Shown in pieces: positions 7,952 to 14,787 of a stretch of DNA of 34,603 nucleotides. How positions within the stretch are numbered: position 1 is the stretch's first letter; every line of letters begins with the position of its first letter. The position numbers and the translations under genes are program-made. Source of the stretch: JALZAA01 sp035316025 (GTDB lineage Bacteria; Actinomycetota; Acidimicrobiia; IMCC26256; JACDBD01); NCBI GenBank assembly GCA_035316025.1, contig DATFXL010000109.1:1-34603 (forward strand), read 5' to 3'. Under the pieces are notes generated by a model, which saw nothing but the letters and a program-made list of their open reading frames with translations, did not search any database and was not told the origin of the DNA.

Positions 7952-9391
7952 CTAGATGTCGTAGTACATGTAGAACTCCCACGGGTGTGGGCGGAGCCGG
8001 AGCTCGTCGATCTCGTTCTCGCGCTTGTACGAGAGCCACGTGTCGATCACGTCCTGCGTGAACACCCCTCCGGCGAGCAGGAAGTCGTGGTCGGACTCGA
8101 GCGCGGCGAGCGACTCGTCGAGTGAGCCCGGCACCTGCGGAACCTTTGCCAACTCCTCGGGCGGCAAGTCGTAGAGATCCTTGTCGAGAGGGTCGGGTGG
8201 CTCGATGCGGTTCTGCACCCCGTCGAGGCCGGCCATGAGCATCGCCGAGAACGCCAGGTACGGGTTGCACGACGGGTCGGGCGGCCGGAACTCGAGTCGC
8301 TTGGCCTTCGGGCTCTTCGAGTAGACGGGGATGCGCACGCACGCCGAGCGGTTGCGCTGCGAGTACACGAGGTTCACCGGCGCCTCGTACCCGGGCACGA
8401 GCCGCTTGTACGAATTGGTCGTCGGCGCCGCGAACGCGAGGACCGAGGCCGCGTGCTTGAGCAGCCCGCCGATGTACCACCGAGCCAGGTCCGATACCTG
8501 GCCGTACCCCTTCTCGTCGAAGAACAGCGGCTCGCCGCCCTTCCAGAGCGACTGGTGCGTGTGCATGCCCGAGCCGTTGTCCTGGAAGATCGGCTTCGGC
8601 ATGAACGTGACGGTGAAGCCGGCGGAGCGCGCCACGTTCTTCACCACGTACTTGTACAGCATGAGCTTGTCGGCCATGGTCAACAGGGTGTCGAACCGCA
8701 TGTCGATCTCGGCCTGCCCCGCGGTGCCCACCTCGTGGTGCTGCACCTCGATCTCCACGCCGAGCCTCTCGAGCGTCAGGATCATCTCCGAACGGAGGTC
8801 CTGGAAGCTGTCCATCGGCGGAACCGGGAAGTACCCCTCCTTGTAGCGGGGCTTGTACCCGAGGTTGGGACCGCCGTCGAGCTCGAACTCGCGGCCCGAG
8901 TTCCACACGCCTTCGACCGAGTCGACGTAGTAGTAACCCGAGTACTGGTTCTGATCGAAACGGGCCGAGTCGAAGATGTAGAACTCTGCCTCGGGGCCGA
9001 TGTACACGGTGTCGGCGACACCAGTTCCCTTGACGTACTCCTCTGCCTTTCTCGCGACGTAGCGCGGGTCGCGGGTGTAGGGCTCGCCGGTGACCGGATC
9101 CTGGACGAAGCAGTTGACGCTCAGCGTCGTGTGCTCGCGGAACGGGTCGATGATGGCGGTGTTCGGGTCGGGCACCAGGAGCATGTCGGACTCCTGGATC
9201 TCCTGGAAGCCGCGGATGGACGAGCCGTCGAAGCCGTAGCCTTCGTCGAAGCCTTCCTCGGTCAGCTCGTGGATGGGCATCGAGAAGTGCTGCATGAGGC
9301 CGGGCAGGTCGCAGAATCGGAGGTCCACGATCTCGGCGCCGGCGTCCTGCGCCAGCCTCAGCACGTCACCCGGAGTACGTTGCTCCGCCAC
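7952..9391 (-). CDS. glnA: Glutamine synthetase type I, adenylylation-regulated
   Basis: The enzyme has 479 residues and makes glutamine from glutamate, ammonia and ATP as a cytoplasmic dodecamer. The family motifs are in order: GFDGSSIRGF near 53-62, the metal-binding GPEAEFYIF near 132-140, HHEVGTAGQAEID near 218-230, the ATP-site region MPKPIFQDNGSGMHTHQSLW near 264-283, and LEFRPPDPSCNPYLAF near 366-381. The loop DLYDLPPEE carries Tyr407, matching the tyrosine that GlnE modifies. The GTG at 9391 has GAAGGAG seven bases upstream. The gene is divergent from glnA2 across 240 bases that hold both promoters; I could not identify a clear regulator box there. The subtilase gene lies 176 bases downstream. 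Confidence 0.96.
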   Translation of the reverse strand: MAEQRTPGDVLRLAQDAGAEIVDLRFCDLPGLMQHFSMPIHELTEEGFDEGYGFDGSSIRGFQEIQESDMLLVPDPNTAIIDPFREHTTLSVNCFVQDPVTGEPYTRDPRYVARKAEEYVKGTGVADTVYIGPEAEFYIFDSARFDQNQYSGYYYVDSVEGVWNSGREFELDGGPNLGYKPRYKEGYFPVPPMDSFQDLRSEMILTLERLGVEIEVQHHEVGTAGQAEIDMRFDTLLTMADKLMLYKYVVKNVARSAGFTVTFMPKPIFQDNGSGMHTHQSLWKGGEPLFFDEKGYGQVSDLARWYIGGLLKHAASVLAFAAPTTNSYKRLVPGYEAPVNLVYSQRNRSACVRIPVYSKSPKAKRLEFRPPDPSCNPYLAFSAMLMAGLDGVQNRIEPPDPLDKDLYDLPPEELAKVPQVPGSLDESLAALESDHDFLLAGGVFTQDVIDTWLSYKRENEIDELRLRPHPWEFYMYYDI

Positions 9392-9619
9392 GTCGTCTCC
9401 TTCGTCACCGGCCGGACGCATCCCGTCGTCCGGCGTTTCGCCGCCTGCAAATCGGCGGGAGCCTACGCCCCCTCCCGCGCGCCCGGCGAAGTCGCCGGTC
9501 GGTCACCGCCGGGCGCACGCTCCCAGGCGGCGATTTCGCACCCATTGCTCGCCAATGAACGCTCTGTTAACCGCGCCGGGTACGCCGAATCGGGCTGCCG
9601 TGAGCGCGGACGGGCCTGC

Positions 9620-9631
9620 CACACTGGTCGC
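9620..9631 (+). promoter_or_regulatory. Leaderless -10 element of glnA2
   Basis: CACACT (9620-9625) is followed by GGTCGC and then ATG 9632. The same ten-base core ACACTGGTC occurs before glnE at the same spacing, which suggests related promoters for the two nitrogen genes. No Shine-Dalgarno sequence precedes the ATG. Confidence 0.55.
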
Positions 9632-10978
9632 ATGGAGCGACCGCTCGACTACGTGCTGCGCACCGTCGAGGAGCGTGGCGTCCGCTTCGTTCGGCTCTGG
9701 TTCACCGACGTGCTCGGCAAGCTCAAGAGCTTCGCGATCACACCGGCCGAGCTCGAAGGCGCGCTCGAGGAGGGCATGACCTTCGACGGTTCGGCGATCG
9801 AGGGCTACACGCGCGTGCAGGAAGCCGACATGCTCGCCAAGCCCGACCCGGGAACGTTCGAGATCGTCCCCTGGCGCGGTGAGGACGCCCCCGTGGCGCG
9901 CATGTTCTGCGACATCCACCGGCTCGACGGTGAACCGTTCGAGGGTGACCCGCGCCACGTGCTCAAACGCAACCTCGAGCGGGCACGGGAGAAGGGGTTC
10001 ACCTTCTACGCCGGGCCGGAGATGGAGTTCTTCTACTTCCAGTCGTCGCGATCGGCCGAGCCGTTGGACGCCGCGTCGTATTTCGACCTCACGCAGATGG
10101 ACATGGTGAGCGAGCTGCGCAAGCAGACGATTCTCACCCTTGAGGCCATGGGCATCCCCGTCGAGTACAGCTTCCACGAGCTCGGGCCGAGCCAGCACGA
10201 GATCGACCTCCGCTACACGGACGCACTGACGATGGCCGACAACGTGATGACGTTCCGGCTCGTCGTGAAGGAGGTCGCGCAGGATCTCGGCGTGTACGCG
10301 ACGTTCATGCCGAAGCCGCTGGCGCACGCATTCGGGTCCGGGATGCACACACATCTGTCGCTGTTCGAGGGGGATGTGAACGCCTTTCACGATCCGGGCG
10401 ACCGGGCCGGTCTCTCGAAGGTCGGAAAGTGCTTCATCGCCGGGTTGCTCCGCCACGCCCCCGAGATCACCGCGGTGACGAACCAGTGGGTGAACTCGTA
10501 CAAGCGGCTCGCGATCAATCGGGAGGCGCCGATCGTGGGATACGAGGCGCCCGTCTACGTCTGCTGGGCGCGGAACAACCGGTCGGCTCTCGTGCGCGTT
10601 CCGCTCGCAAAGAAGGGAAAGGAGGACTCGACGCGAATCGAGTTCCGTTCCCCCGATCCGGCCTGTAACCCGTACCTGGCGTTCAGCCTGATGTTGGCGG
10701 CGGGGCTCAAGGGCGTCGACGAGGGATACGAGCTCCCGCCCGAGGCCACGAACAACATCTTCGAGATGACGCCCGAAGAGCGCGCCGCGGAAGGCATCGA
10801 TTCACTGCCGCGATCCCTTGCCGAGGCCGTCGACGTTATGGACGAGTCGGAGCTGGTCGCCGAGGCGCTCGGTGAGCACGTCTTCGAGCATTTCATCCGC
10901 AACAAGCGCAGCGAGTGGGCCGACTACCGGGCGCAGGTCACGCCGTGGGAGCTCGATCGCTATCTCGGCTCGCTGTGA
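9632..10978 (+). CDS. glnA2: Glutamine synthetase type I (alpha-like), not adenylylatable
   Basis: This second glutamine synthetase has 448 residues. It keeps the fold motifs: TFDGSAIEGYTR, the metal-binding GPEMEFFYF, FHELGPSQHEIDLRY, the ATP-site MPKPLAHAFGSGMHTHLSLF and IEFRSPDPACNPYLAF. The loop equivalent to the adenylylation site reads NNIFEMTPEER, with Phe where the tyrosine would be. GlnE therefore should not act on it, as for the alpha-type enzymes and GlnA2 of mycobacteria. Mycobacterium tuberculosis also has glnA1, glnE and glnA2 side by side. The stop codon overlaps the start of the GlnR-like gene, so the two form an operon. Some related proteins have diverged to other ligases, but the retained motifs favour genuine glutamine synthesis. 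Confidence 0.93.
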   Translation: MERPLDYVLRTVEERGVRFVRLWFTDVLGKLKSFAITPAELEGALEEGMTFDGSAIEGYTRVQEADMLAKPDPGTFEIVPWRGEDAPVARMFCDIHRLDGEPFEGDPRHVLKRNLERAREKGFTFYAGPEMEFFYFQSSRSAEPLDAASYFDLTQMDMVSELRKQTILTLEAMGIPVEYSFHELGPSQHEIDLRYTDALTMADNVMTFRLVVKEVAQDLGVYATFMPKPLAHAFGSGMHTHLSLFEGDVNAFHDPGDRAGLSKVGKCFIAGLLRHAPEITAVTNQWVNSYKRLAINREAPIVGYEAPVYVCWARNNRSALVRVPLAKKGKEDSTRIEFRSPDPACNPYLAFSLMLAAGLKGVDEGYELPPEATNNIFEMTPEERAAEGIDSLPRSLAEAVDVMDESELVAEALGEHVFEHFIRNKRSEWADYRAQVTPWELDRYLGSL

Positions 10979-11697
10979 TGAGCGCCGCGGGAACGGGCGA
11001 CGCCATGACCGAGCCGCTGCTCGTCTTTCCCGATCCACCGCCGGCACTGCTGGCGCAGACGCTCGACCTCGCGGGGTACCCCTGGAAGGCCGTGGCGAAT
11101 GCGTCGATCGCAGCGCAGAACGAACCGGCGGACGGATGGTCCGGGGCCGTGGTGCACGCGGACGAGGATCCCGAGGGCGCGTTCGGCATCTGCCGGTCGC
11201 TGCGCAGGCGGGACGCGCCCCTCGAGCCGATCCTGTTGCTCGTCTCCGGAGCGCAGCTCGCCGAGCTGGAGATGCGGGAGGACGCGTTCGACGACTTCTG
11301 CCTCGCGCCGTTCCATCCCCGGGAACTCGAGGCGCGTCTGCGTCACCTGGGATGGCGGACCGGGCGAGCGGCGCGCCCCGAAGTTGTGGAGTACAGCGAT
11401 CTCGTGCTCAACCTCGAGACGTACCAGGCCGCGATGGCCAACCGCCCCCTCGACCTCACCTACATGGAGTACGAGCTGCTGCGGTTCTTCGCGACGCACC
11501 CGGGCAAGGTGTTCACCCGCGAGCAGCTCCTGTCCCGCGTGTGGGGTTACGAGTACTACGGAGGAGCCCGGACGGTCGACGTGCACGTCCGCCGGTTGCG
11601 GGCCAAGCTCGGCGAGGAGCGGGCCGGGCTCATCCAGACCGTGCGGTCCGTGGGCTACCGGTTCGGACATGCCCGGCCACCGGCCGGCGGATGTTGA
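10978..11697 (+). CDS. glnR: GlnR-like atypical OmpR-family regulator
   Basis: The 239-residue protein starts at an ATG overlapping the glnA2 stop (TGATG); ATG 11005 is an alternative. The C-terminal winged helix (about 140-230) contains PLDLTYMEYELLRFF, VFTREQLLSRVWGYEYYGG and RTVDVHVRRLRAKLG, close to my recollection of mycobacterial GlnR. The N-terminal receiver-like domain lacks a normal phosphoacceptor: the expected strand reads AVVHADEDPEG and the acidic pocket is not evident. This fits an orphan regulator that works without phosphorylation, as GlnR does. GlnR proteins control nitrogen assimilation, including glnA, so co-transcription with a synthetase strongly supports this role. The symbol is tentative; no sensor kinase gene is nearby. 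Confidence 0.78.
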   Translation: MSAAGTGDAMTEPLLVFPDPPPALLAQTLDLAGYPWKAVANASIAAQNEPADGWSGAVVHADEDPEGAFGICRSLRRRDAPLEPILLLVSGAQLAELEMREDAFDDFCLAPFHPRELEARLRHLGWRTGRAARPEVVEYSDLVLNLETYQAAMANRPLDLTYMEYELLRFFATHPGKVFTREQLLSRVWGYEYYGGARTVDVHVRRLRAKLGEERAGLIQTVRSVGYRFGHARPPAGGC

Positions 11698-11782
11698 GCA
11701 TCGGGCACGTAGCCTGACGCTTGCCCCCGGAGTCCAAGGGGGTAGAAATGCGCTCCGGCGGCAGGCTCCTGAGGGCCCCCAC

Positions 11783-13021
11783 ATGATCGGCACCGACACT
11801 CTTCTCCAGAGCCGATATCGCATCGACGGTCTGATCGACCGCGGCGGGATGGCGGACGTGTACCGGGCACGCGACGTCCGGCTCGAGCGCGACGTCGCCG
11901 TCAAGGTGCTGCGGGAGGTCGAGCAGGAGCGGCGCTTCGCCGCCGAGGCGCGGACGCTGGCCCGGCTCCAGCACCCGAACCTCGTACGGCTCCTTGATGC
12001 CGGCACCGACAACGGGGACGCGTTCCTGGTCCTCGAGCTGCTCGACGGGGCCACCGTGCGCGAGCTGTTGGAGCAGGGCCCCCTCCCACCGGAGCGAGTG
12101 GCGCGCATCGGCGCCGAGACCACCGCCGCGCTGGGCTACATCCACCGGCAAGGCATCGTCCACCGCGACGTGAAGCCGTCGAACCTGATGCTCGACGAGT
12201 ACGGCTCGGTGCGGCTCGCCGACTTCGGCATCGCCCGCCTCCTCGGTGCGACGCGGATCACCGCTTCGCACCAGGCCATCGGCACGATGGCGTATATCGC
12301 GCCCGAGCAGCTCGAGGGGGGCGAGGTCGGACCTCCGACCGACGTCTACTCGCTCGGGCTCGTGCTCACCGAGTGCCTGACCGGCCGGCGCGTGTTCGAC
12401 GGCCCGCCCGCCGAAGCGGCGGCGGCGCGCCTGTCGCGTGATCCCGATATTCCCAATGGGATCGCTGGCTCCTGGCCGGTGATCCTGCGCGCCATGACCG
12501 CGCGAGATCCCGTCGCCCGCCCCAGCGCCGCCGCGCTCCGCGACCGTCTCGGACCAGCTCCCGGCACGCCGACGACGACGGCCCCCGTCGTCGCCGTCGC
12601 GGCGCCGTACGCGGACGGTGGCACCGCCACGATCCCGAACGCGCCGGCCCCCACCGAGGTGGGCCCGGTCACGACGCAATCGGCGACGCCGACCGGACGA
12701 CGGCGGCGCTGGCCGTGGCTCCTCGGCTGGCTCGTCGGCGCCATGCTCCTCGGCGCCGCCGCTGCCGCCTACTTGAGCTCGGACAGCGGTACCTCCAAGC
12801 CGCGCCCGGCGACGACGGTGAGCATCCCGGCCACGACACTGCCGCCGACGACCCTCCCGCCGACGCTGCCTCCCGCCACCTCGCCGGAGATCAACCGCGG
12901 GCCGGGCAACGACAACGGTGGGGGCAACGACGACAAGGGCGGCCGCGACGTGCAGGAACAGTTCAAGAAGTGGCTCGACGACCTGCAGAAGCGCTTCCGC
13001 GATCTGCAGAACGGGGGCTGA
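11783..13021 (+). CDS. Membrane Ser/Thr protein kinase (Hanks/PknB type, no PASTA)
   Basis: The protein has 412 residues. An intact N-terminal kinase domain covers about 10-260: glycine loop RGGMADVY, Lys41 in VAVK, catalytic HRDVKPSN (Asp129), Asp147 of ADFGIA and APEQ. A Thr/Pro/Ala-rich linker leads to a transmembrane helix at about 311-331 after RRRR. The roughly 80-residue outside part is Thr/Pro-rich, then Gly/Asn/Asp-rich, and ends in an amphipathic stretch (QFKKWLDDLQKRFRDLQ). No PASTA repeats are present, so the sensed signal is unlikely to be peptidoglycan in the usual way. The gene follows glnR by 85 bases. A weak promoter (TTGCCC 11721, TAGAAA 11743) in that gap could drive it separately. 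Substrates unknown. Confidence 0.93.
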   Translation: MIGTDTLLQSRYRIDGLIDRGGMADVYRARDVRLERDVAVKVLREVEQERRFAAEARTLARLQHPNLVRLLDAGTDNGDAFLVLELLDGATVRELLEQGPLPPERVARIGAETTAALGYIHRQGIVHRDVKPSNLMLDEYGSVRLADFGIARLLGATRITASHQAIGTMAYIAPEQLEGGEVGPPTDVYSLGLVLTECLTGRRVFDGPPAEAAAARLSRDPDIPNGIAGSWPVILRAMTARDPVARPSAAALRDRLGPAPGTPTTTAPVVAVAAPYADGGTATIPNAPAPTEVGPVTTQSATPTGRRRRWPWLLGWLVGAMLLGAAAAAYLSSDSGTSKPRPATTVSIPATTLPPTTLPPTLPPATSPEINRGPGNDNGGGNDDKGGRDVQEQFKKWLDDLQKRFRDLQNGG

Positions 13022-13081
13022 CGAACCTTCGGTCCACCCGCCGGTGTGAGGTGCCCGGCGAGCAAGATCGCGATGCGGGTG

Positions 13082-13228
13082 CTACGCGGCAGCGTCACCC
13101 TCGTGGCCACGATCGGCGTCATCGGACGACACCCATCCGAACAGCGCGCTCCAGATCGCGCCGCCGAACATGATCGCGACCGGCACGACGAGCACCATCA
13201 CCACGACCATCAGCACCGCTCCGAGCAC
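13082..13228 (-). CDS. Small single-span membrane protein
   Basis: The 48-residue product from a GTG at 13228 is one long hydrophobic helix (VLMVVVMVLVVPVAIMFGGA), a short amphipathic part and an acidic tail (SSDDADRGHEGD). TAACGT lies seven bases before the GTG, close to the leaderless spacing seen elsewhere in the window, and supports this start over the longer TTG frame from 13270. The frame has good third-position GC. I do not recognise a family. It sits alone between the kinase gene and the paralogous membrane genes, on the opposite strand to both. Confidence 0.45.
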   Translation of the reverse strand: MLGAVLMVVVMVLVVPVAIMFGGAIWSALFGWVSSDDADRGHEGDAAA

Positions 13229-13254
13229 GTCAGCGACGTTACCCGGACCGGAGC

Positions 13255-13326
13255 TTGACGTCAGCAACAACGTCCGCGAAGCATGACCTGGCGGGCGTGG
13301 GAGGCGCGCCCCCGAGGAGGCGCGAC
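13255..13326 (+). promoter_or_regulatory. Promoter/leader of first six-helix paralogue
   Basis: TTGACGTCA (13255-13263) is followed 16 bases later by AGCATGACC (13280-13288) and 38 bases later by the start codon, with GAGGAGG as Shine-Dalgarno. The same three elements at almost the same spacing precede the second paralogue (14052-14121). TTGACG is a good -35 box; the -10 is not canonical. TGACGTCA is itself a perfect palindrome and could bind a regulator. Confidence 0.5.
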
Positions 13327-14055
13327 ATGAACGATCAGAAATGGGAGCAGTACGGCGCGGCTGCAGGCTTGATCTTCGTGATCCTGGTCGTGGTCGGTGC
13401 CCTCATCGGCGGCGCACCCCCGAGCCCCGACGACTCGCTCCGCAAGATCGGGGAGTACTACGTCGACCACACCAACGCCATCAAGGTCGGCGCGTTCCTG
13501 ACCGGACTGGGCAGCTTCGCATTCCTCTGGTTCCTGGGCAGCGTCTGGGCCACGTTGCGCCGATCCGATGACACACGACGGCTGGCGATGATCGCCGCGG
13601 GAGGCGCCATTGTCGGCCTGATCTTTGCGCTCTCGGGGATCGCTTTGAACGCGACTCTCGCGGTCTCTGTCGATTCCGGCCGAGACGCCGTCCAATTCGT
13701 GAACCCGAAGTTCATCTACCTGCTGTCGGGTGTCATCGCGGGAATGGGCAACTTCGGGATCGCGGTGTTCGTCGCCGCGGTCGGCATCGCCGCGTTCCGC
13801 ACGCGTCACTTCCCCACCGCCCTGGGGTGGGCGAGCCTGGTGATCGCGCTGGGCTGGATCGTGGCCGGTCTCATCGTCGTGACCGATGCCGCGGCGATCT
13901 TCGCGATCGGTTTCATCATGTTCCTCGTGTGGCTCGTCTGGGTGCTCGTGCTCTGCTTCTTCCTGTACCGGCCACCGACAGAAGAGGCGGACGCACCGGT
14001 ATCGCCGGCGCCGTCGACGTCGTCGACGGTGGGCAGCGAACAACGTGATGCTTGA
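13327..14055 (+). CDS. Six-helix membrane protein, tandem paralogue 1
   Basis: The 242-residue protein starts at ATG 13327 behind GAGGAGG. It has six predicted membrane helices: near 12-28, 54-74, 88-110, 132-160, 166-186 and 190-218. The loop after helix 1 (SPDDSLRKIGEYYVDHTNAIKVGAF) is periplasmic or cytosolic and acidic; the C-terminal 30 residues are hydrophilic and rich in Ser, Thr and Pro. It is clearly paralogous to the next gene along its whole length: WERIGAAAGV/WEQYGAAAGL at the N-terminus, then WFLGSVW/WFLGSLW and FLVWLVWVL/FLLWLVWIL. I cannot name the family with certainty. It contains no obvious catalytic or transport motif. Confidence 0.85.
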   Translation: MNDQKWEQYGAAAGLIFVILVVVGALIGGAPPSPDDSLRKIGEYYVDHTNAIKVGAFLTGLGSFAFLWFLGSVWATLRRSDDTRRLAMIAAGGAIVGLIFALSGIALNATLAVSVDSGRDAVQFVNPKFIYLLSGVIAGMGNFGIAVFVAAVGIAAFRTRHFPTALGWASLVIALGWIVAGLIVVTDAAAIFAIGFIMFLVWLVWVLVLCFFLYRPPTEEADAPVSPAPSTSSTVGSEQRDA

Positions 14056-14121
14056 CGTCATCGCGCCACCAGCCCAGCATGACCCCGGGCGGCGCAGGAG
14101 TGCCCCGCGAAGGAGGCAGGC
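14052..14121 (+). promoter_or_regulatory. Promoter/leader of second six-helix paralogue
   Basis: TTGACGTCA (14052-14060), AGCATGACC (14076-14084) and GAAGGAGG before ATG 14122 match the leader of the first paralogue in order and spacing (15 and 37 bases against 16 and 38). The element begins within the last codons of the first gene. Each copy thus seems to have its own promoter and to have been duplicated with its control region. Confidence 0.5.
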
Positions 14122-14787
14122 ATGGACGACGTCAAGTGGGAGCGGATCGGCGCGGCCGCAGGCGTGCTGTTCGTCATCCTGGTGCTGATCGGATCATTTC
14201 TCCCGGGCGAGTCCCCGCCCGCCGTCGACGACTCGGCGCGAGACATCGCCAGGTACTTCCACGGGCACAGCGGGGCGATCCAGGCGGGGGCGTTCATCGC
14301 CGGGCTCGGGGCGATCGCGCTCCTGTGGTTCCTGGGAAGCCTGTGGAGCAGGCTGCGTCGCCCAGAGGGCACCCGCCGTCTGGCGACGATCGCGGCCGGG
14401 GGCGGAGTCGTGACCATCGGGTTGGTGCTCATCGGCTTCGCGATGAACGCGACCATCGCGCTGCGCCTCGAGTCCCTTGGGGTGCTCGGCGCCCGGTTCT
14501 TCTACACGCTCTCGAGCGTCGTCATCTCGATGGCGTCGTTCTCGATCGCCGCGCTCGTGATCGCCACGTCGGCCGCAGCCATGCGGTCGAAGGTGTTCCC
14601 GGTGTGGCTGGGCTGGGTCGGCGCGGTGCTCGGGTTGCTGTGGGTGATCGCCGGGCTCGGGGTCGCGACCGACAACAGCGGCATCTTCACGCTCGGGTTC
14701 ATCGCGTTCCTGCTGTGGCTGGTCTGGATCCTCGTGATCAGCTTCTTCCTGTTCCAACCGCAGGAGCAGGCGGCCTCAACGACGTAG
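14122..14787 (+). CDS. Six-helix membrane protein, tandem paralogue 2
   Basis: The 221-residue protein has six membrane helices in the same arrangement as its neighbour, but a shorter hydrophilic C-terminus (FLFQPQEQAASTT). Conserved features shared with paralogue 1 are the DxxKWE start, the acidic loop with DDSARDIARYFHGHSGAIQAGAF, the TRRLA(T/M)IAAGG helix-3 entry and the Trp-rich last helix. The two differ enough (roughly half the positions by eye) for the duplication to be old. The ATG follows GAAGGAGG. The end overlaps the convergent molybdenum hydroxylase gene by 12 bases. Function unknown. Confidence 0.85.
   Translation: MDDVKWERIGAAAGVLFVILVLIGSFLPGESPPAVDDSARDIARYFHGHSGAIQAGAFIAGLGAIALLWFLGSLWSRLRRPEGTRRLATIAAGGGVVTIGLVLIGFAMNATIALRLESLGVLGARFFYTLSSVVISMASFSIAALVIATSAAAMRSKVFPVWLGWVGAVLGLLWVIAGLGVATDNSGIFTLGFIAFLLWLVWILVISFFLFQPQEQAASTT

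Noticed and set aside
9392..9619. GlnR-type box between glnA and glnA2
   Set aside because: TGTTAACC near 9566 gives a partial match only, without a second half-site at proper spacing, so I do not call an operator.
8453..10631. Long plus-strand open frame running antisense through glnA into glnA2
   Set aside because: Its first part is the reverse complement of a clear glutamine synthetase. It only appears long because high-GC genes have few stops in other frames; the real gene in this frame starts at 9632.
13037..13058. CGCCGG/CCGGCG inverted repeat after the kinase gene as a terminator
   Set aside because: The stem is only six bases with a ten-base loop and there is no T tract; such repeats are common at this GC content.
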